DNA of 64,000 nucleotides from JANWXR01 sp964608265 (GCA_964608265.1 CAZSNP010000010.1:1-64000); one strand, 5' to 3'. Positions 26,261 to 36,099 are shown, numbered from the stretch's first letter. Translations and numbers: made by a program. The notes: generated by a model not told the origin, from the sequence alone.

Positions 26261-28660
26261 ATGCGCCCATTGCCGGTCGTAACCGTCATCGTTCTCAACT
26301 ACAACGGTCTGCATCACTTGCAGGCTTGTTTCGCCTCGCTGGCCAGGTTGGAGTATCCGGCTGACAGATTGGAACTGATGCTGGTAGACAACGCCTCAAC
26401 CGATGGGTCGGTGGACTACGTCCAGACGAACTACCCGCACGTCACGATCATACGCAATGCGTCGAACCTCGGCTTTGCGCCGGCCAACAATCGCGGCGCT
26501 CGCGAAGCGCGCGGGCAGTTCGTTGTTTTTCTCAACAACGATATGGTCGTTGAGCCGGGATTTGTTGAGGGTATGGTTGAAGCCCTGCAGACACATCCAC
26601 AGGCGGTCTGCGCCGGCGCGAAAATCCTGAACTGGGATGGCACTCAATTCGATTTCGCCGGCGCCGCCGCCCACTTCATCGGCTATGCCTATCAGGTCGA
26701 CCTCGGCAAGCCCTTTGATGCGGCCAAACATGCCGAGGTCAAGCCGATCCTCTACGCCTGCGGCGGGGCGATGCTCATTGACCGGCAGGTATTTCTCGAC
26801 GTCGGTGGCTTTGATGAAGACTACTTTATTTACTATGAGGATCTGGATCTGGGCTGGCGTTTATGGGTGTTGGGCCACGAGGTTGTGTTCGCGCCCAACG
26901 CCGTCGCGAAGCACCGCCACCACGGAACGATGGATGGCTTCTCCAACTATCGCAAGCGGGTGCTCTATCAACGCAACGTACTGAGCTCGGCCATGAAGAA
27001 CTATGACGATGTGAACATGCCCCGCGTGATGGCGGCGGCCCTGCTCGGGACAGTCAACGGAGTTGTCGGTCAGGCCTCGCAGCGCGGCCAGCTTGATTTT
27101 AGCGACTATGACATTCGCGGGCGAGGGAGTTCACAACCAGCCACAGCGCTGAACGCGCGTGAAATGGCCTCCCTGGTCGCCGTCCACGAGGTCGTCGAAC
27201 GCCTGCCGCAACTGATGGAAAAGCGGCGGCGTATTCAAGCGGCGCGCCGGCGCAGCGACGCTGAAGTCGCCGGTCGCTTCCGCTGGCCCTTCCGCGCCTG
27301 GCTGGACGTTGATCCGCAGACACAGTATCGTGTGGCCAATGCCTTCGGCGTCACCGAGATTTTCCAGGGTTTGCCGCGCCGGGTGCTCGTCATCAGTTCA
27401 GATATCCTCCCGTACCCCGGGTTGCCAACGGTTGGCTCTGGGCTGCGGGCTTGGGGCTTAGGGCAGGGTCTGGCCAGCCGAGGCCACGAGGTTGTTTTCT
27501 CCATGCCGCGCGCGGCGCTGGCTGGCCGCGAACATTTGGTAGCCCGCGACGTGGCCGGCCGGGCCTGGGAACATCACACCCTGTTGACCATCGTGCGCGA
27601 TGTTGATCCCGAAGCCGTGGTCGTGTGCAACTGGCCAATCCTCGACATGCTGCCATCTGAGGGCCTGAGCATACCGATCATTTTGGATCAGCACGGTCCG
27701 CACCTGTTGGAAAGGCAATATCAGAACTTCGGTGATGCGGACGACAACACCCGTGGCAAGCTGAATGCGTTGCGCAAAGCGGATTTTTTCACCTGTGCCG
27801 GTCACAAGCAGCTTGAGTATTTCAAGGGGTGGCTGGCTCGAGCTGGCTGGTCGGAAGCTGAGATCCGGGATCAGGCAGCCGCAATTCCCGTCTCGCTGTC
27901 GCCCGATCTGCCTGAGCGCCATCCGGCAGCGGAGTTGACCTTCGTCTACGGGGGTGTCTTCCTGCCGTGGCAGGATCCGTCAGCTGCCCTGACGGCCCTG
28001 GTGGATGAGTTGGATCTCCGGGGCACGGGCTTGCTCTATTTTTTCGGGGGCAAGCATCCCGTGTACCCAATTGATTCGGGCATCTTCCAGACACTGCATG
28101 ACAAGTTGCAACGGAGTGATCGCGTCGTAGCGCCCGGGATGGTTGCGCACGATACGCTATTGAGACACTACGCGACCGCCCATGTGGCCGTGGATGTGAT
28201 GAAACGCAACCCGGAGCGCGAGTTGGCGTTCACGACTCGAACAGTAGAGTACCTATGGTGCGGCGTGCCCGTGATCTACCATGACTATGCCGAACTGTCG
28301 GCGTACCTACAGGAATACGAAGCTGGCTGGCTGGTCAATCCCGAGGATAAGGCCGCCCTCATCAATACCATCCGCCATATCATTGATCATCCGGATGAGG
28401 TGGCGGCCCGCAGTCGAAACGCCCAACGGCTGGTGCGCGATCGTTTGACCTGGGAAAAAACCATCACCCCCCTCGACGGCTTTGTTCGGCAACCGCGGAT
28501 GCGTTTACATCCTCCAACTGGACGAAGCCTCATGGCCAGCACGGCAGAAGAAGCAAGATATCTTCTGAGTGTGGCTTGGAAGCTCTATCGCCAAAAAGGC
28601 CCAACCACACTTTGGCGCGAAGGCTGGACGTATCTGCGCCGACGGTTTTCTGTTGGGTGA
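26261..28660 (+). CDS. Two-domain glycosyltransferase: family 2 fused to a GT-B domain
   Basis: The 799-residue protein combines two enzymes. Residues 1-300 are a family 2 GT-A domain (VIVLNYNGLHHLQACF, VDNASTDGSVDYV, LNNDMV, YYEDLDLGWRLW). From about residue 373 a GT-B-like domain starts with RVLVISSDILPYPGLPTVGSGLRAWGLG and includes the donor-site region NPERELAFTTRTVEYLWCGVPVIYHDYAEL. The second half is strikingly similar to the separate protein at 30708-32063. It could add two successive sugars. Start ATG 26261 follows the preceding gene by 18 bases. Confidence 0.85.
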   Translation: MRPLPVVTVIVLNYNGLHHLQACFASLARLEYPADRLELMLVDNASTDGSVDYVQTNYPHVTIIRNASNLGFAPANNRGAREARGQFVVFLNNDMVVEPGFVEGMVEALQTHPQAVCAGAKILNWDGTQFDFAGAAAHFIGYAYQVDLGKPFDAAKHAEVKPILYACGGAMLIDRQVFLDVGGFDEDYFIYYEDLDLGWRLWVLGHEVVFAPNAVAKHRHHGTMDGFSNYRKRVLYQRNVLSSAMKNYDDVNMPRVMAAALLGTVNGVVGQASQRGQLDFSDYDIRGRGSSQPATALNAREMASLVAVHEVVERLPQLMEKRRRIQAARRRSDAEVAGRFRWPFRAWLDVDPQTQYRVANAFGVTEIFQGLPRRVLVISSDILPYPGLPTVGSGLRAWGLGQGLASRGHEVVFSMPRAALAGREHLVARDVAGRAWEHHTLLTIVRDVDPEAVVVCNWPILDMLPSEGLSIPIILDQHGPHLLERQYQNFGDADDNTRGKLNALRKADFFTCAGHKQLEYFKGWLARAGWSEAEIRDQAAAIPVSLSPDLPERHPAAELTFVYGGVFLPWQDPSAALTALVDELDLRGTGLLYFFGGKHPVYPIDSGIFQTLHDKLQRSDRVVAPGMVAHDTLLRHYATAHVAVDVMKRNPERELAFTTRTVEYLWCGVPVIYHDYAELSAYLQEYEAGWLVNPEDKAALINTIRHIIDHPDEVAARSRNAQRLVRDRLTWEKTITPLDGFVRQPRMRLHPPTGRSLMASTAEEARYLLSVAWKLYRQKGPTTLWREGWTYLRRRFSVG

Positions 28661-28685
28661 GAGTGTCAATAGCAAGGAGACGAGT

Positions 28686-29672
28686 ATGGCCAAAGCCCTT
28701 GTGACCGGAGCTGCGGGCTTTATTGGTTCACATGTTACGGCGCACCTGCTCAAACTCGGCTTCGAGGTTACGGCCCTGGATGACCTGAGTGGTGGCTACC
28801 AAGAAAACGTGCCGCAATCCGCCCGCTGGGTGCAGGGCTCGGTCACGGACGTTTCTCTTCTGACTCGCCTGTTTCAGGAATCGCAATTCGACTACGTCTA
28901 TCACTTGGCAGCCTACGCCGCCGAAGGCCTGAGCCACTTTATTCGCCGCTTCAATTATGAGACAAACCTGATCGGCTCAATCAACCTGATTAACCTCAGT
29001 GTGCTTCACAATGTGAAGTGTTTTGTGTTCACCTCCTCGATTGCCGTTTACGGGGCCAATCAGTTGCCGATGGTCGAGAGTCTGACCCCCCAACCCGAGG
29101 ACCCGTACGGCGTTTCAAAATATGCCGTCGAGTTGGATCTGAAGGCCGCCCACCATCAGTTCGGGTTGAACTATATTGTCTTTCGCCCGCACAATGTCTA
29201 CGGCGAACATCAGAACATTGGCGACAAATATCGCAATGTCATCGGCATCTTCATGAACCAGATTCTCTCCGGCCAGGCGCTGACGGTGTTTGGCGACGGC
29301 GAGCAAACCCGGGCGTTTTCGTATATCGATGACGTGGCGCCGGTGATCGCCCGCTCGGTGCTCAACCCGACAGCCTATGGGGAGGTCTTCAATGTCGGAG
29401 GCGATACGCCCTACACCGTCAATCAACTGATCCGGGTGACGTCGGACGCGTTTGGCGTCACGCCGCAAGTCAACTATCTGCCCGCGCGCAACGAAGTGAA
29501 ACACGCCTACTCGTCGCATGATAAAGTGCGTGAAATCCTGGATGTGCCGCCGCCCATCCCGCTGGAGGACGGCATCGCGCGGATGGCGACCTGGGTCAAA
29601 CGTGTCGGCAGTCGCAAGACCCGGGACTTCGCCAATATCGAAATCGCGCGCGGCCTGCCGGCTGGATGGTGA
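28686..29672 (+). CDS. NAD-dependent epimerase/dehydratase, UDP-glucose 4-epimerase-like
   Basis: A 328-residue extended SDR protein with the NAD motif TGAAGFIGSH near residues 7-16, TSSIAVYG with the catalytic serine/threonine region, and the Tyr-x3-Lys pair in EDPYGVSKYAVEL. The C-terminal half has FRPHNVYGEHQ and YIDDVAPVI, usual for hexose epimerases. AAGGAG precedes the ATG at 28686; upstream in-frame codons have no such site. It probably supplies a 4-epimerised UDP-sugar to the neighbouring transferases. The exact substrate is an inference. Confidence 0.85.
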   Translation: MAKALVTGAAGFIGSHVTAHLLKLGFEVTALDDLSGGYQENVPQSARWVQGSVTDVSLLTRLFQESQFDYVYHLAAYAAEGLSHFIRRFNYETNLIGSINLINLSVLHNVKCFVFTSSIAVYGANQLPMVESLTPQPEDPYGVSKYAVELDLKAAHHQFGLNYIVFRPHNVYGEHQNIGDKYRNVIGIFMNQILSGQALTVFGDGEQTRAFSYIDDVAPVIARSVLNPTAYGEVFNVGGDTPYTVNQLIRVTSDAFGVTPQVNYLPARNEVKHAYSSHDKVREILDVPPPIPLEDGIARMATWVKRVGSRKTRDFANIEIARGLPAGW

Positions 29673-29684
29673 GTGGATGATCGT

Positions 29685-30668
29685 ATGAAGGAGTGGCACA
29701 AAGAGGCATTTGCCGAGCATGAAGTCGAGCGTTTGTCACACTGTGATCAATGCGGCGCTGCGACCAGCGCAGCGCACTACCTGTTCACGAAGTACGGTCT
29801 GCGCGTCGAGCGTTGCCATCAGTGCGGTCTCATGTATGTGAACCCACGGCTGCGCCGGGATATCCTTTGGCAGCGCTATGCTGACGAGTATTTTCAGAAC
29901 GAGTATCTTCCCCAGCACGGGTTGTATGATGAGCAACGCAACTATGATCGATTTGCGCCGATACTCAAGTCGATCGAGAATTTCCGCCCCAAATCGGGAC
30001 GGCTCTTTGAATTTGGCGCGGCGATTGGATTGTTTCTGGCCGCCGCTCGCAGGGCGGGCTGGGAGGTCGCTGGTAACGAGTTGAGTCAATTCGCAGCCGA
30101 TTACGCCTGGCGCACTTTTGGAATCTCGATCGTGCCCGGGGCGGCAGAGACGCTTGACCTGCCCGGCGCAGCCTATGATGCAGTTACTATGTTCGAGACG
30201 ATTGAGCATGTTCGCTCGCCGCGCCTCGTTCTGCACCAGGCAGCCAAAATCCTGCGTCCAGGTGGACTCTTGGTGCTCTCAACGCCGAACATCGGCGGCT
30301 TGTCGTATTTCTTTTTGCGCAGCCGATGGTGGATTGTTGCGCCCAGGGAACATATCTTTTATTTCTCCCCGGGGACGGTACGCCATGCTCTGACGGAGGC
30401 CGGCTTTCGCGTTGCGCGTATTGACACCTCTGGCACTGACCTTTATTACTTCTACAATACTCTGATGGGTCGAAACGTCATGCCGAGGCATATTCGCGAG
30501 ACAGGCGCAGCTGCCTCATCTGGCGATGATGGGCGTCACCTTGCGACGGCGGGCGCCGCCCGCTCGCTTTGGTCTCGGCTGGAGCCGCAGGTGATTCCTT
30601 TCCTTCAGAACATAGTCCATCAGCTCAAACTTGCGGACACCTTGTTTGTCTATGCGATTCGATCGTAA
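29685..30668 (+). CDS. SAM-dependent methyltransferase with N-terminal zinc ribbon
   Basis: This protein of about 327 residues begins with two CxxC pairs (CDQCG, CHQCG), a zinc-ribbon typical of sugar or small-metabolite methyltransferases in glycan clusters. A class I Rossmann domain follows: LFEFGAAIGLFL binds S-adenosylmethionine, FETIEHVRSPRLVL and LRPGGLLVLSTPN are motifs II and III. The usual E/D-x-G-x-G of motif I is FEFGAAIG. The start could be GTG 29673 or ATG 29685; I prefer the ATG. It probably methylates a glycan residue or a nucleotide sugar. Confidence 0.82.
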   Translation: MKEWHKEAFAEHEVERLSHCDQCGAATSAAHYLFTKYGLRVERCHQCGLMYVNPRLRRDILWQRYADEYFQNEYLPQHGLYDEQRNYDRFAPILKSIENFRPKSGRLFEFGAAIGLFLAAARRAGWEVAGNELSQFAADYAWRTFGISIVPGAAETLDLPGAAYDAVTMFETIEHVRSPRLVLHQAAKILRPGGLLVLSTPNIGGLSYFFLRSRWWIVAPREHIFYFSPGTVRHALTEAGFRVARIDTSGTDLYYFYNTLMGRNVMPRHIRETGAAASSGDDGRHLATAGAARSLWSRLEPQVIPFLQNIVHQLKLADTLFVYAIRS

Positions 30669-30707
30669 GCGCCTCCGCCGAATTGGTAGCGAGGCGATCG
30701 ACCGTTC

Positions 30708-32063
30708 ATGACCCAGCGCGTACTGGTCATCTCTGGCGACGTGCTGCCTTTGCCCGGCTATCCGACCACGGGTGCCGGACTCCGGGCCTGGGGTTTGGGG
30801 CAGGGGTTGCGGGCGAATGGGTTTGAGGTGGCCTTCTCGATGCCCAGGCTCGCCTGGCGGGCGGAACTGACTGCGCCGTTGGATTTTGAGCTTGACTTGT
30901 GGGAACACCACGCCATGGCCGACATGATAGCCGGCCTGCGACCGGAGGCAGTGGTGTTTTGCCATTGGCCCGCAGTCCAGATTCCAGGCCGACTCGACGT
31001 GCCCACGGTGCTGGACTTCCACGGCCCGCATATGCTGGAGCGAATGTTTCAGAGCCACGGCGAGGCCGGGGCCAATGCCATTGACAAGATTCGGGCATTG
31101 CGCAAAATCGACTATTTCATTTGCCCCGCGCACAAACAGCGACCCTATTTCTGGACCTGGCTCATGCTGAGCGGATTTGATCTCACCTCGGTGCAGCTGG
31201 ACGTTGTGCCGGTCTGCCTGTCGCCTGAACTGCCCGCGCGGGTGGCGGAGCCTGTAGAGCCGGAGTTCGTCTTCGGCGGTGTCTATCTGCCGTGGCAGGA
31301 CCCGACTCGAGCCTTGCGAGTCGTCGCCCGGACTCTGGCCGCCCGTGGGCGAGGCCGATTGGAAATCTACGGTGGCCGTCACCCCAACTACCCGATTGCG
31401 GTGCCGCCCCAGTTCGAGGCGCTCGAGCGAGACCTCGCCACTAATCCACGGGTGAGTTTTCATGGCATGCGACCGCACCGTGAACTCGTCGAGCGTTATA
31501 CTGGCGCTACCGTTGCGGTTGACCTCATGTCGCGCAACCCGGAGCGAGAACTGGCCTTCACCACACGCACGGTCGAATACTTGTGGTGCGGCTTGCCAGT
31601 GATTTACAATGACTATGCTGAACTGGCCGGCCCCATTCGCGACTACGATGCAGGCTGGGTCCTTGATCCGGAGGACGAGGCAGGGATGCAACGCACCGTG
31701 GACGAGATCTTCGATGCGCCGGAAACGGTCAGGGTGAAGGCCCGGAATGGGCAGCGGTTGGTGCGCGAAAAGCTGGCGTGGGACCGAGCCGTTGCGCCGC
31801 TCGTGAAGTACCTGCACGCACCGGCTCGGCAATTGCCGGCCGGCGATCTGCCGGCCTTTGTGGCCGGCGAGCTAGGCGTGATGAACTATTGGTCGCGAGC
31901 ACCGTCGCGCTCTTTGCGTTCGATGTGGTCGACCGCGCGCCAGCTGTACGCGATAGGCGGCTGGCGACACTTAGCCGGCGAGAGCGTGAATTTCGTGAAA
32001 CGGGGAATAGCGCGCACGCGTCACGGCCAGAGCCGCCGCGGCGTATATGCGTCAGAGGATTGA
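30708..32063 (+). CDS. GT-B glycosyltransferase, paralogue of the C-terminal half of the 26261 fusion
   Basis: The 451-residue protein starts MTQRVLVISGDVLPLPGYPTTG and carries the same landmark blocks as the fusion's second half: GLRAWGLGQGL, the DFHGPHMLE region, the VFGGVYLPWQDP block, and NPERELAFTTRTVEYLWCGLPVIYNDYAEL. Family 4-like donor binding is expected. The two probably diverged after a local duplication and may use related donors on successive acceptors. A basic C-terminal tail (from about 420) may touch the membrane. Confidence 0.85.
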   Translation: MTQRVLVISGDVLPLPGYPTTGAGLRAWGLGQGLRANGFEVAFSMPRLAWRAELTAPLDFELDLWEHHAMADMIAGLRPEAVVFCHWPAVQIPGRLDVPTVLDFHGPHMLERMFQSHGEAGANAIDKIRALRKIDYFICPAHKQRPYFWTWLMLSGFDLTSVQLDVVPVCLSPELPARVAEPVEPEFVFGGVYLPWQDPTRALRVVARTLAARGRGRLEIYGGRHPNYPIAVPPQFEALERDLATNPRVSFHGMRPHRELVERYTGATVAVDLMSRNPERELAFTTRTVEYLWCGLPVIYNDYAELAGPIRDYDAGWVLDPEDEAGMQRTVDEIFDAPETVRVKARNGQRLVREKLAWDRAVAPLVKYLHAPARQLPAGDLPAFVAGELGVMNYWSRAPSRSLRSMWSTARQLYAIGGWRHLAGESVNFVKRGIARTRHGQSRRGVYASED

Positions 32064-32091
32064 GTTGAGTCTTTGGAACAGATGAGGTTTG

Positions 32092-32679
32092 ATGGCAATC
32101 GAGATTGCTGATACGCCGCTGCCAGGCTTGAAATTGATACAGCCACAAGTGTTTCGCGACGAGCGCGGTTTTTTTTTGGAAAGCTATCACCACCGCGTTT
32201 GGACAGAAGCCGGGCTAACTGGCGCATTCGTTCAGGACAACCACTCTCGCTCGGCCCGAGGTGTGCTGCGCGGCCTTCACTTTCAGGATATGACGGCGCC
32301 GATGGCGAAGCTTGTTCGATGCACCCGGGGCGTAATCTTTGATGTAGCGGTAGATTTGCGCGTGGGCTCACCCACCTTCGGTCGCTGGTTTGGCGTCGAA
32401 CTGACTGAGGACAACCAAACCCAGATGTACATCCCGGTGGGATTCGCGCACGGATTTGTGGTGCTCTCCGATTTCGCCGATCTGCAATACAAATGCACCA
32501 ACTACTACACCCCGCAGGCCGAAGGCGCCATCCGCTGGGACGACGGGGACATCGGCATCGACTGGCCAGTGAGAGAGCCGGTCCTCTCGCGGCGTGATCA
32601 GACGGCGATGTCCCTTCAACAGTATCGCCGGGCACCCGCCTTCACGATGACGTCCTCGGCCTCGTTACACGACTCATGA
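32092..32679 (+). CDS. rfbC: dTDP-4-dehydrorhamnose 3,5-epimerase (RmlC)
   Basis: The 195-residue cupin-fold protein has the RmlC signatures: FRDERGFFLESY, the SARGVLRGLHFQ loop with the catalytic histidine, KLVRCTRGVIFDVAVDLR, and PVGFAHGFVVLSD. It epimerises C3 and C5 of dTDP-4-keto-6-deoxyglucose on the way to dTDP-L-rhamnose. rmlA, rmlB and rmlD are not in the window. The ATG at 32092 is preferred to the TTG one codon earlier. A run of nine T at 32169-32177 encodes the conserved Phe-Phe. The end overlaps the next gene by four bases (ATGA). Confidence 0.92.
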   Translation: MAIEIADTPLPGLKLIQPQVFRDERGFFLESYHHRVWTEAGLTGAFVQDNHSRSARGVLRGLHFQDMTAPMAKLVRCTRGVIFDVAVDLRVGSPTFGRWFGVELTEDNQTQMYIPVGFAHGFVVLSDFADLQYKCTNYYTPQAEGAIRWDDGDIGIDWPVREPVLSRRDQTAMSLQQYRRAPAFTMTSSASLHDS

Positions 32680-33656
32680 AGTTGATTGTGCAGATCCCGT
32701 GTTACAACGAAGCGGTCACATTGCCCGCTGTGCTGGCCGACATCCCGCGCAACATTCCCGGGGTGGACGTGACTGAAGTCCTCGTTGTCGATGACGGTAG
32801 CACTGACGACACTGTGGCAGTCGCTCAAACATGCGGTGCTCATCACGTTGTGTCACATCCATTCCGGCGGGGTCTGGCGGCTGCCTTTCAGACCGGCCTT
32901 GACGCGGCTCTCGGCCTCGGCGCCGATATCATCGTCAATACCGATGGCGACAACCAATACCCTCAGACCGATATTCCGCGCCTCATCGAACCAATCATGC
33001 GACATCAAGCCGACATCGTCATCGGTGACAGGCAGACCGCGACAGTGGCCGAATTTTCCACCCTAAAGCGATTGCTACAGAATTGGGGGAGTTGGGCGGT
33101 GCGGGTTGCCTCGGGCACGACTGTGCCCGATGCAACCAGTGGCTTCCGCGCCTACTCGCGTGAGGCAGCGCTTCGGCTCAACATCTTCACTCGCTACACC
33201 TACACGCTCGAGACTATCATACAGGCCGGAAAGAAAGGTCTGCGTGTAGGTTACGTCACAATCCACACGAATCCCACGCAGCGCCCCTCGCGCCTTATGC
33301 GCAATGAGTGGGAATACATCAAGCGTTCGTCCGCAACAATTGTACGCATCTATGCTCTGTATGAACCGCTGCGCACCTTCGGCCTCTTGAGCCTGCCGTT
33401 CTTCATCGTGGGCATGGGGCTGATCGGGCGCTTCCTTTTTTTCTACCTGACCGGCTCGTTGGAAGGGGTAGCTCGATACCTGCAATCAGTCGTCATCGGC
33501 GGAGTGTCGCTCGTTATCGCGTTTCTGATATTTCTCTTCGGCATCCTGGCTGATATCAGCGCCGCCAACCGGCTTCTGCTCGAAGAAACGCTCTATCGGA
33601 TTAAACGGCTGGAGCTGGCCCAGGACCTCGAAGTGGGAGCGCTGGAACGCCAATGA
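32676..33656 (+). CDS. Polyprenyl-phosphate-sugar synthase-like family 2 glycosyltransferase with two membrane segments
   Basis: The 326-residue protein has a GT-A domain of the DPM1/ArnC type (QIPCYNEAVTLPAVL, VVDDGSTDDTV, NTDGDNQYP with the DGD metal-binding motif, and the SGFRAYSREAAL loop) and two C-terminal transmembrane helices (about 232-255 and 270-292). Such enzymes charge undecaprenyl phosphate with a sugar for GT-C transferases acting outside the membrane. The adjacent 813-residue polytopic protein, linked by a four-base overlap, is a plausible user of that lipid-linked sugar. Confidence 0.88.
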   Translation: MKLIVQIPCYNEAVTLPAVLADIPRNIPGVDVTEVLVVDDGSTDDTVAVAQTCGAHHVVSHPFRRGLAAAFQTGLDAALGLGADIIVNTDGDNQYPQTDIPRLIEPIMRHQADIVIGDRQTATVAEFSTLKRLLQNWGSWAVRVASGTTVPDATSGFRAYSREAALRLNIFTRYTYTLETIIQAGKKGLRVGYVTIHTNPTQRPSRLMRNEWEYIKRSSATIVRIYALYEPLRTFGLLSLPFFIVGMGLIGRFLFFYLTGSLEGVARYLQSVVIGGVSLVIAFLIFLFGILADISAANRLLLEETLYRIKRLELAQDLEVGALERQ

Positions 33657-36094
33657 CTCTGCGGTATTGGCGGACCATGGGGTGGCTGCCGCTCATCCTC
33701 TGCCTCACGGCCTGTTCGGGCATCGTCGCGCCCGATCAAACGACGAATGGCTTGCCGCCCGCCACGCTGAGAGTCGGTGAGACGGTTGGTCAGACCTTTG
33801 TCGCGCGGCAGATGGGGCTGGCAGGTGTGGAGGTTTACCTTGACCCGAACTTAGGGACAGCGGCGGGTGACGTGCGCTTGAGCCTGCGCCCCGAATACAA
33901 CTCGCCCGTGGAGTTGGCCTCGGCGACCCTTCCGGCGGCAGCCATCCAAGCGCCGAGCTACTATCGTTTCAACCTTCCACCGCAGTGGGAGTCGCGCCAA
34001 GTTTATTACGCCATCGAACTTGAGTTGCAGGGCGGCGGCGAATTGAGAGTCGGGCAAGGCTCGGCCGATAGCTACCTTGACGGCGCGATGTATCATAATG
34101 ACGAGCCATCCGAAGCGCAGATGATGTTCCGGCTGGTCTATGACACACCGCTTGGGCTGCTGGGCCTGGCTCTAATGGTGGGCGAATGGGTAGTGTGGTC
34201 AGTGGCCGGGTTGGCATTGTTTGTGTTGCCCGGCTGGGCGACACTCAGCTGCTTCTGGCCCTCGGATGCCCCGCTCGATGGGATGGCAAAGTTTGGAATC
34301 GCAGTCAGCCTCAGTGTGGCAACCTACCCTGTGCTCATGCTGTGGACTCATCTCATTGGTCTGCAGTTGGGATGGGCTTATGCGTGGCTTCCGGTATTGA
34401 TGGCCGCCGGTGCGATTGTTTGGCGGCGCCGCTCGTTACGCCCTGATGCGCTTGGGATGACGCTCTTGCATTGGCGGCAATCAGAAACGTTCTGGGCGGA
34501 CCTGACAATGATTGTTGTCGTTGCGCTGACGTTCGGCCTGCGCTACTGGCTGATCCGTTCCCAGGAAGCGCCGATGTGGGGTGACTCGGTGCATCACACG
34601 ATGATTGCCCAACTCATGCTGGACAACGGCGGGCTGTTCGAGTCGTGGTTGCCGTATGCTGAGTTGAGCACCTTTACCTATCACTTTGGATTTCACACGG
34701 CGGTTGCGGTGTTTGCTTGGTTGACGGGCCTCGACTCGGTGCGAGCCGTGATGTGGGCGGGACAGATTTTGAATGGGCTGGCGGTTCTGGCTTTGTGGCC
34801 GCTGGTACTTCGGCTGAGCGGCAACCGTTGGGCAGCGGTCGCGGCGGTGATTGTGGCGGGCCTGCTTTCGCCAATGCCTAATTACTATGTGAACTGGGGC
34901 CGCTACACCCAGTTGGCAGGGCAGGTTATCCTGCCGGGTGCGATGGCGCTGGCGTGGTGGGTCATCGACCGGCGCAGTACAGTGCCCCGCGCGGTGTGGG
35001 TGCTCGGCGCGCTGATGTGGAGTGGGTTGGCGCTCACACATTATCGTGTGCTGATTTTTGGCATTCTTTTTATGATCGTGCTTATCCCGGCTGAAACACT
35101 GTCTCAACGTTGGCGCATGGCGCTAATACGTCCGGCTTTATTGGGCCTGAGTGCATTCGCGCTGTTTCTGCCGTGGTTCGTGCGCGTGTTTGGTGGGCGT
35201 CTAGTCGGTTATTTCGCCATCCGTATCACGACGCCGCCCACGGCGCTCAGTGACTTCGACCGACAATACAATTCACTCGGTGATGTGACATTCTATCTGC
35301 CGGTATACTTGTGGGGCGTGTTGCTGGTGGTGTTGCTGGTCACGTTGGTACGCCGCCATCGCGCCGGCAGCGTGATGGTTGGGTGGGGAGGGCTGGTCTT
35401 GTTGGCGGCCAACCCCCAGTGGGTCGGCTTGCCCGGCTCCGGCTTGATCAGCAGTCCAGCGGTAATGATGGGCGCTTACATGCTGGTAGCGGTGCTTATC
35501 GGAGCAGCGTGTGGGTGGCTGGTAGTTGGATTGGATGCTCGCGTACAACAAGTCGGCGTGCAGATGGCCCTGGCCAGCGCGGTCAGCTTGGCGGCGTTAG
35601 CGGGTTTGCGGCAACGGTTCGCAGACTATCGGCCCGACTTGCATGCGATGGTAACGCGCCCCGATACACGGGCGATGGAATGGATTCAAACGGATACTCC
35701 GGGTGAGGCGCGCTTCCTCGTGAATAGTTTCTTTGCCTATGGTGGCGGGCTGATCGTCGGGTCGGATGCAGGCTGGTGGCTGCCGCAGCTGGCTGGTCGT
35801 CTGACGACTCTGCCGCCGATGCTTTATGGATCCGAACAAGAACTTGATAATGGCAACGATCTTCAGCACATCAACACGCGGGCGGCCAAGATCGAGCAGC
35901 TAGGCCCAGCAGCACCAGAGACTGGCGAACTACTGCGTACGACCGGCATTGCATTTGTGTTTGTGGCTCAACGTGGCGGCATGGTCGGCAACCCTCAACT
36001 ACCCTGGCTCGATGTTGCAACGCTACGCACAAGCGACTTGTATCGCCAGGTGTATCATGAAGATCACGTCTGGGTCTTCGCTCTCAATCCTTAA
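33653..36094 (+). CDS. Large polytopic membrane protein, probable GT-C-type glycosyltransferase
   Basis: The 813-residue protein starts with a signal/lipobox-like segment (LILCLTACSG), then about 150 residues of predicted extracytoplasmic beta-sandwich, then at least ten transmembrane helices from about 165 to 650 and a C-terminal soluble part. The first external loop of the membrane domain has DSVHHTMIAQLM and FTYHFGFH, where a conserved acidic residue would suit a GT-C enzyme. VNWGRYTQL lies in a later loop. A paralogue with the same loops lies at 46942-49344. The function is inferred from topology and from the neighbouring lipid-sugar synthase. Confidence 0.68.
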   Translation: MTLRYWRTMGWLPLILCLTACSGIVAPDQTTNGLPPATLRVGETVGQTFVARQMGLAGVEVYLDPNLGTAAGDVRLSLRPEYNSPVELASATLPAAAIQAPSYYRFNLPPQWESRQVYYAIELELQGGGELRVGQGSADSYLDGAMYHNDEPSEAQMMFRLVYDTPLGLLGLALMVGEWVVWSVAGLALFVLPGWATLSCFWPSDAPLDGMAKFGIAVSLSVATYPVLMLWTHLIGLQLGWAYAWLPVLMAAGAIVWRRRSLRPDALGMTLLHWRQSETFWADLTMIVVVALTFGLRYWLIRSQEAPMWGDSVHHTMIAQLMLDNGGLFESWLPYAELSTFTYHFGFHTAVAVFAWLTGLDSVRAVMWAGQILNGLAVLALWPLVLRLSGNRWAAVAAVIVAGLLSPMPNYYVNWGRYTQLAGQVILPGAMALAWWVIDRRSTVPRAVWVLGALMWSGLALTHYRVLIFGILFMIVLIPAETLSQRWRMALIRPALLGLSAFALFLPWFVRVFGGRLVGYFAIRITTPPTALSDFDRQYNSLGDVTFYLPVYLWGVLLVVLLVTLVRRHRAGSVMVGWGGLVLLAANPQWVGLPGSGLISSPAVMMGAYMLVAVLIGAACGWLVVGLDARVQQVGVQMALASAVSLAALAGLRQRFADYRPDLHAMVTRPDTRAMEWIQTDTPGEARFLVNSFFAYGGGLIVGSDAGWWLPQLAGRLTTLPPMLYGSEQELDNGNDLQHINTRAAKIEQLGPAAPETGELLRTTGIAFVFVAQRGGMVGNPQLPWLDVATLRTSDLYRQVYHEDHVWVFALNP

Positions 36095-36099
36095 TCCAA

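Noticed and set aside
22655..33656. Complete dTDP-rhamnose operon
   Set aside because: Only rmlC is clear. The two other SDR proteins lack RmlB/RmlD-specific motifs and resemble 2- and 4-epimerases instead.
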